Assembly: GCA_020696915.1 (NCBI GenBank)
Contig: JAJFMR010000032.1
Span: forward strand, 4,149-18,301
Length of the DNA: 14,153 bases
DNA from: Rhizobiaceae bacterium
GTDB taxonomy: Bacteria > Pseudomonadota > Alphaproteobacteria > Rhizobiales > Rhizobiaceae
Direction: 5' to 3'
Below the pieces are notes generated by a model. It worked only from the letters and a program-made list of their open reading frames with translations, was not told the origin of the DNA and did not search any database. Below are positions 13,357-14,153 of this stretch, piece after piece (the first letter of the stretch is position 1; each line of letters opens with the position of its first letter). The position numbers and the translations under genes are program-made.

Positions 13357-14153
13357 CGAGCCCGCGCCGCGCGGGCCAGCCGCATGAACTCCGCCGCCCG
13401 GTCCGGGTCGACCGGGTTCCACGTATTGCCGTCGACCTTCAGCGACGACCCCACGATGCAGCCGTCCGCGACCCTCAGGACGTCCGCCACCGTTGCGTGT
13501 TTCACGCCGGTATTGGCGAGCACCGGCGTCGTGGGGAGTGCCTTCTTCACGGCGTCGAGGTCGCTGAGCGCCGCCGCTTCGCCGGTGATCTGCCCCGACA
13601 CCAGGATTGCATCGGGAAGGCTCGAGAAAACCGCCGAGCGAGCACGGTCCGCCAGGCTGCGCTGGTCGAGCGACCAGGCGAATTCGGCCGAGACGTTGAA
13701 CAGCATCGCCAGATCTTGCCGATGCAGCCGGTCCCTGTAGCGCATCGCCTTGCCGGCGTCCGGCGTCCACGGCCCCATGTCGGACGCGTAGCTGCCGGTG
13801 AAGATTTCCCGCACGAACCCGGCGCCCGTGGCGGCGGCCAGAGCGACGGAGGACATCGGATCCCACAGGACGTCGACCCCGAACGGCACTTCTATCTGGC
13901 TGCGCAGGACGCCGATCGCATGGGCCATCGCCGCTGTGGAAGCCGTGTCGACGGCAAATTGATAGGGCCGGTCGTTCTCGTTGCCGAACATCACGGCATC
14001 GAAGCCGGCCCGCTGCAGTGCATGGAGGTCGTTCGAAATCCCGTCGATGATTCCGGCGAGGCCGCGATCGGGATCGAAGAGAGGCGAGCCCGGCAGCGCC
14101 CCGAAATGCACCATCCCGATGACGGGTTTTTGCGTGCCGAAGACGCGCCTGAA
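13353..14153 (-). CDS. BtpA/SgcQ-family TIM-barrel protein (5' end beyond window)
   Basis: 266 residues are visible and the frame stays open to the right edge. The ATG at 14114 is internal, because the 13 codons before it read FRRVFGTQKPVIG and join MVHFGALPGSP, the standard BtpA opening. The start codon is therefore just outside. Family features include GIIDGISNDLHALQRAGFDA, VMFGNENDRPY, PFGVDVLWDP, GAGFVREIFTGSYASDMG, ILVSGQITGEA, and TPVLANTGVKHATVADVL with the phosphate-like site GCIVGSSLKVDG near the end. BtpA was first linked to photosystem I stability in cyanobacteria, but most relatives sit in sugar operons, like SgcQ in E. coli. The barrel and its terminal glycine loop suggest a phosphosugar enzyme of unknown reaction. 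The stop overlaps the M42 start (ATGA). Confidence 0.9.
   Translation of the reverse strand, partial: FRRVFGTQKPVIGMVHFGALPGSPLFDPDRGLAGIIDGISNDLHALQRAGFDAVMFGNENDRPYQFAVDTASTAAMAHAIGVLRSQIEVPFGVDVLWDPMSSVALAAATGAGFVREIFTGSYASDMGPWTPDAGKAMRYRDRLHRQDLAMLFNVSAEFAWSLDQRSLADRARSAVFSSLPDAILVSGQITGEAAALSDLDAVKKALPTTPVLANTGVKHATVADVLRVADGCIVGSSLKVDGNTWNPVDPDRAAEFMRLARAARAR

Noticed and set aside
11740..13740. 666-codon open frame on the plus strand
   Set aside because: It runs antisense through the SIS, M42 and BtpA genes, all of which have clear family motifs; its own translation is low-complexity and Arg/Ser/Ala-rich, typical of GC-rich shadow frames.
14114..14153. ATG at 14114 as the start of the BtpA gene
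   Set aside because: The upstream codons FRRVFGTQKPVIG continue the family's conserved N-terminus, so the gene begins beyond the window.

Overview
The window is GC-rich, tightly packed DNA. Protein style, gene content and a candidate Irr-type iron box upstream of an nfu gene suggest an alphaproteobacterium of the order Hyphomicrobiales (Rhizobiales), plausibly near Mesorhizobium/Phyllobacteriaceae. This placement is an inference from recognised protein families; no rRNA or tRNA gene is present to confirm it.

Left part (1-4020) is housekeeping or envelope DNA. It holds an NFU1-type Fe-S scaffold gene (+) and, facing it across a shared terminator hairpin, an L,D-transpeptidase lipoprotein gene (-). 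After a 314-base divergent spacer come a PIG-V-like membrane mannosyltransferase and a translationally overlapping membrane-anchored beta-rich protein (+), then a YidB/DUF937 protein (+).

Right part (4101-14153, running off the right edge) is one carbohydrate-utilisation island in three transcription blocks. Block A (-, 6620 to 4101) encodes a CUT1-type ABC ATPase, a FucU/RbsD-type mutarotase and a PfkB/ribokinase-family kinase. Block B (+, 6924 to 10711) encodes a Tat-exported solute-binding protein and two membrane permeases, the first with two extra N-terminal helices. Blocks A and B diverge from a 303-base control region. Block C (-, right edge to 10796) encodes a BtpA/SgcQ-family TIM-barrel protein (start beyond the window), an M42 metallopeptidase-family protein, an HxlB-like SIS isomerase and a creatininase-family amidohydrolase. 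Blocks B and C converge on a small tandem repeat that also supplies the last codons and the stop of the creatininase gene.

Reading the parts together: the ABC transporter would import a sugar or cyclitol derivative, the mutarotase would equilibrate its anomers, and the kinase would phosphorylate it. The BtpA, M42, SIS and creatininase proteins would process it further. The BtpA plus M42 pair is the same pair found in the uncharacterised E. coli sgc operon (SgcQ, SgcX). There a PTS imports and phosphorylates; here ABC plus kinase could do both jobs. The CUT1 transporter with a ribose/fucose-type mutarotase and kinase, an HxlB-like protein without a hexulose-phosphate synthase, and a creatininase-family enzyme make up a combination whose substrate I cannot name. 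This is the most promising undescribed system in the window. No transcription factor gene for it is visible here.
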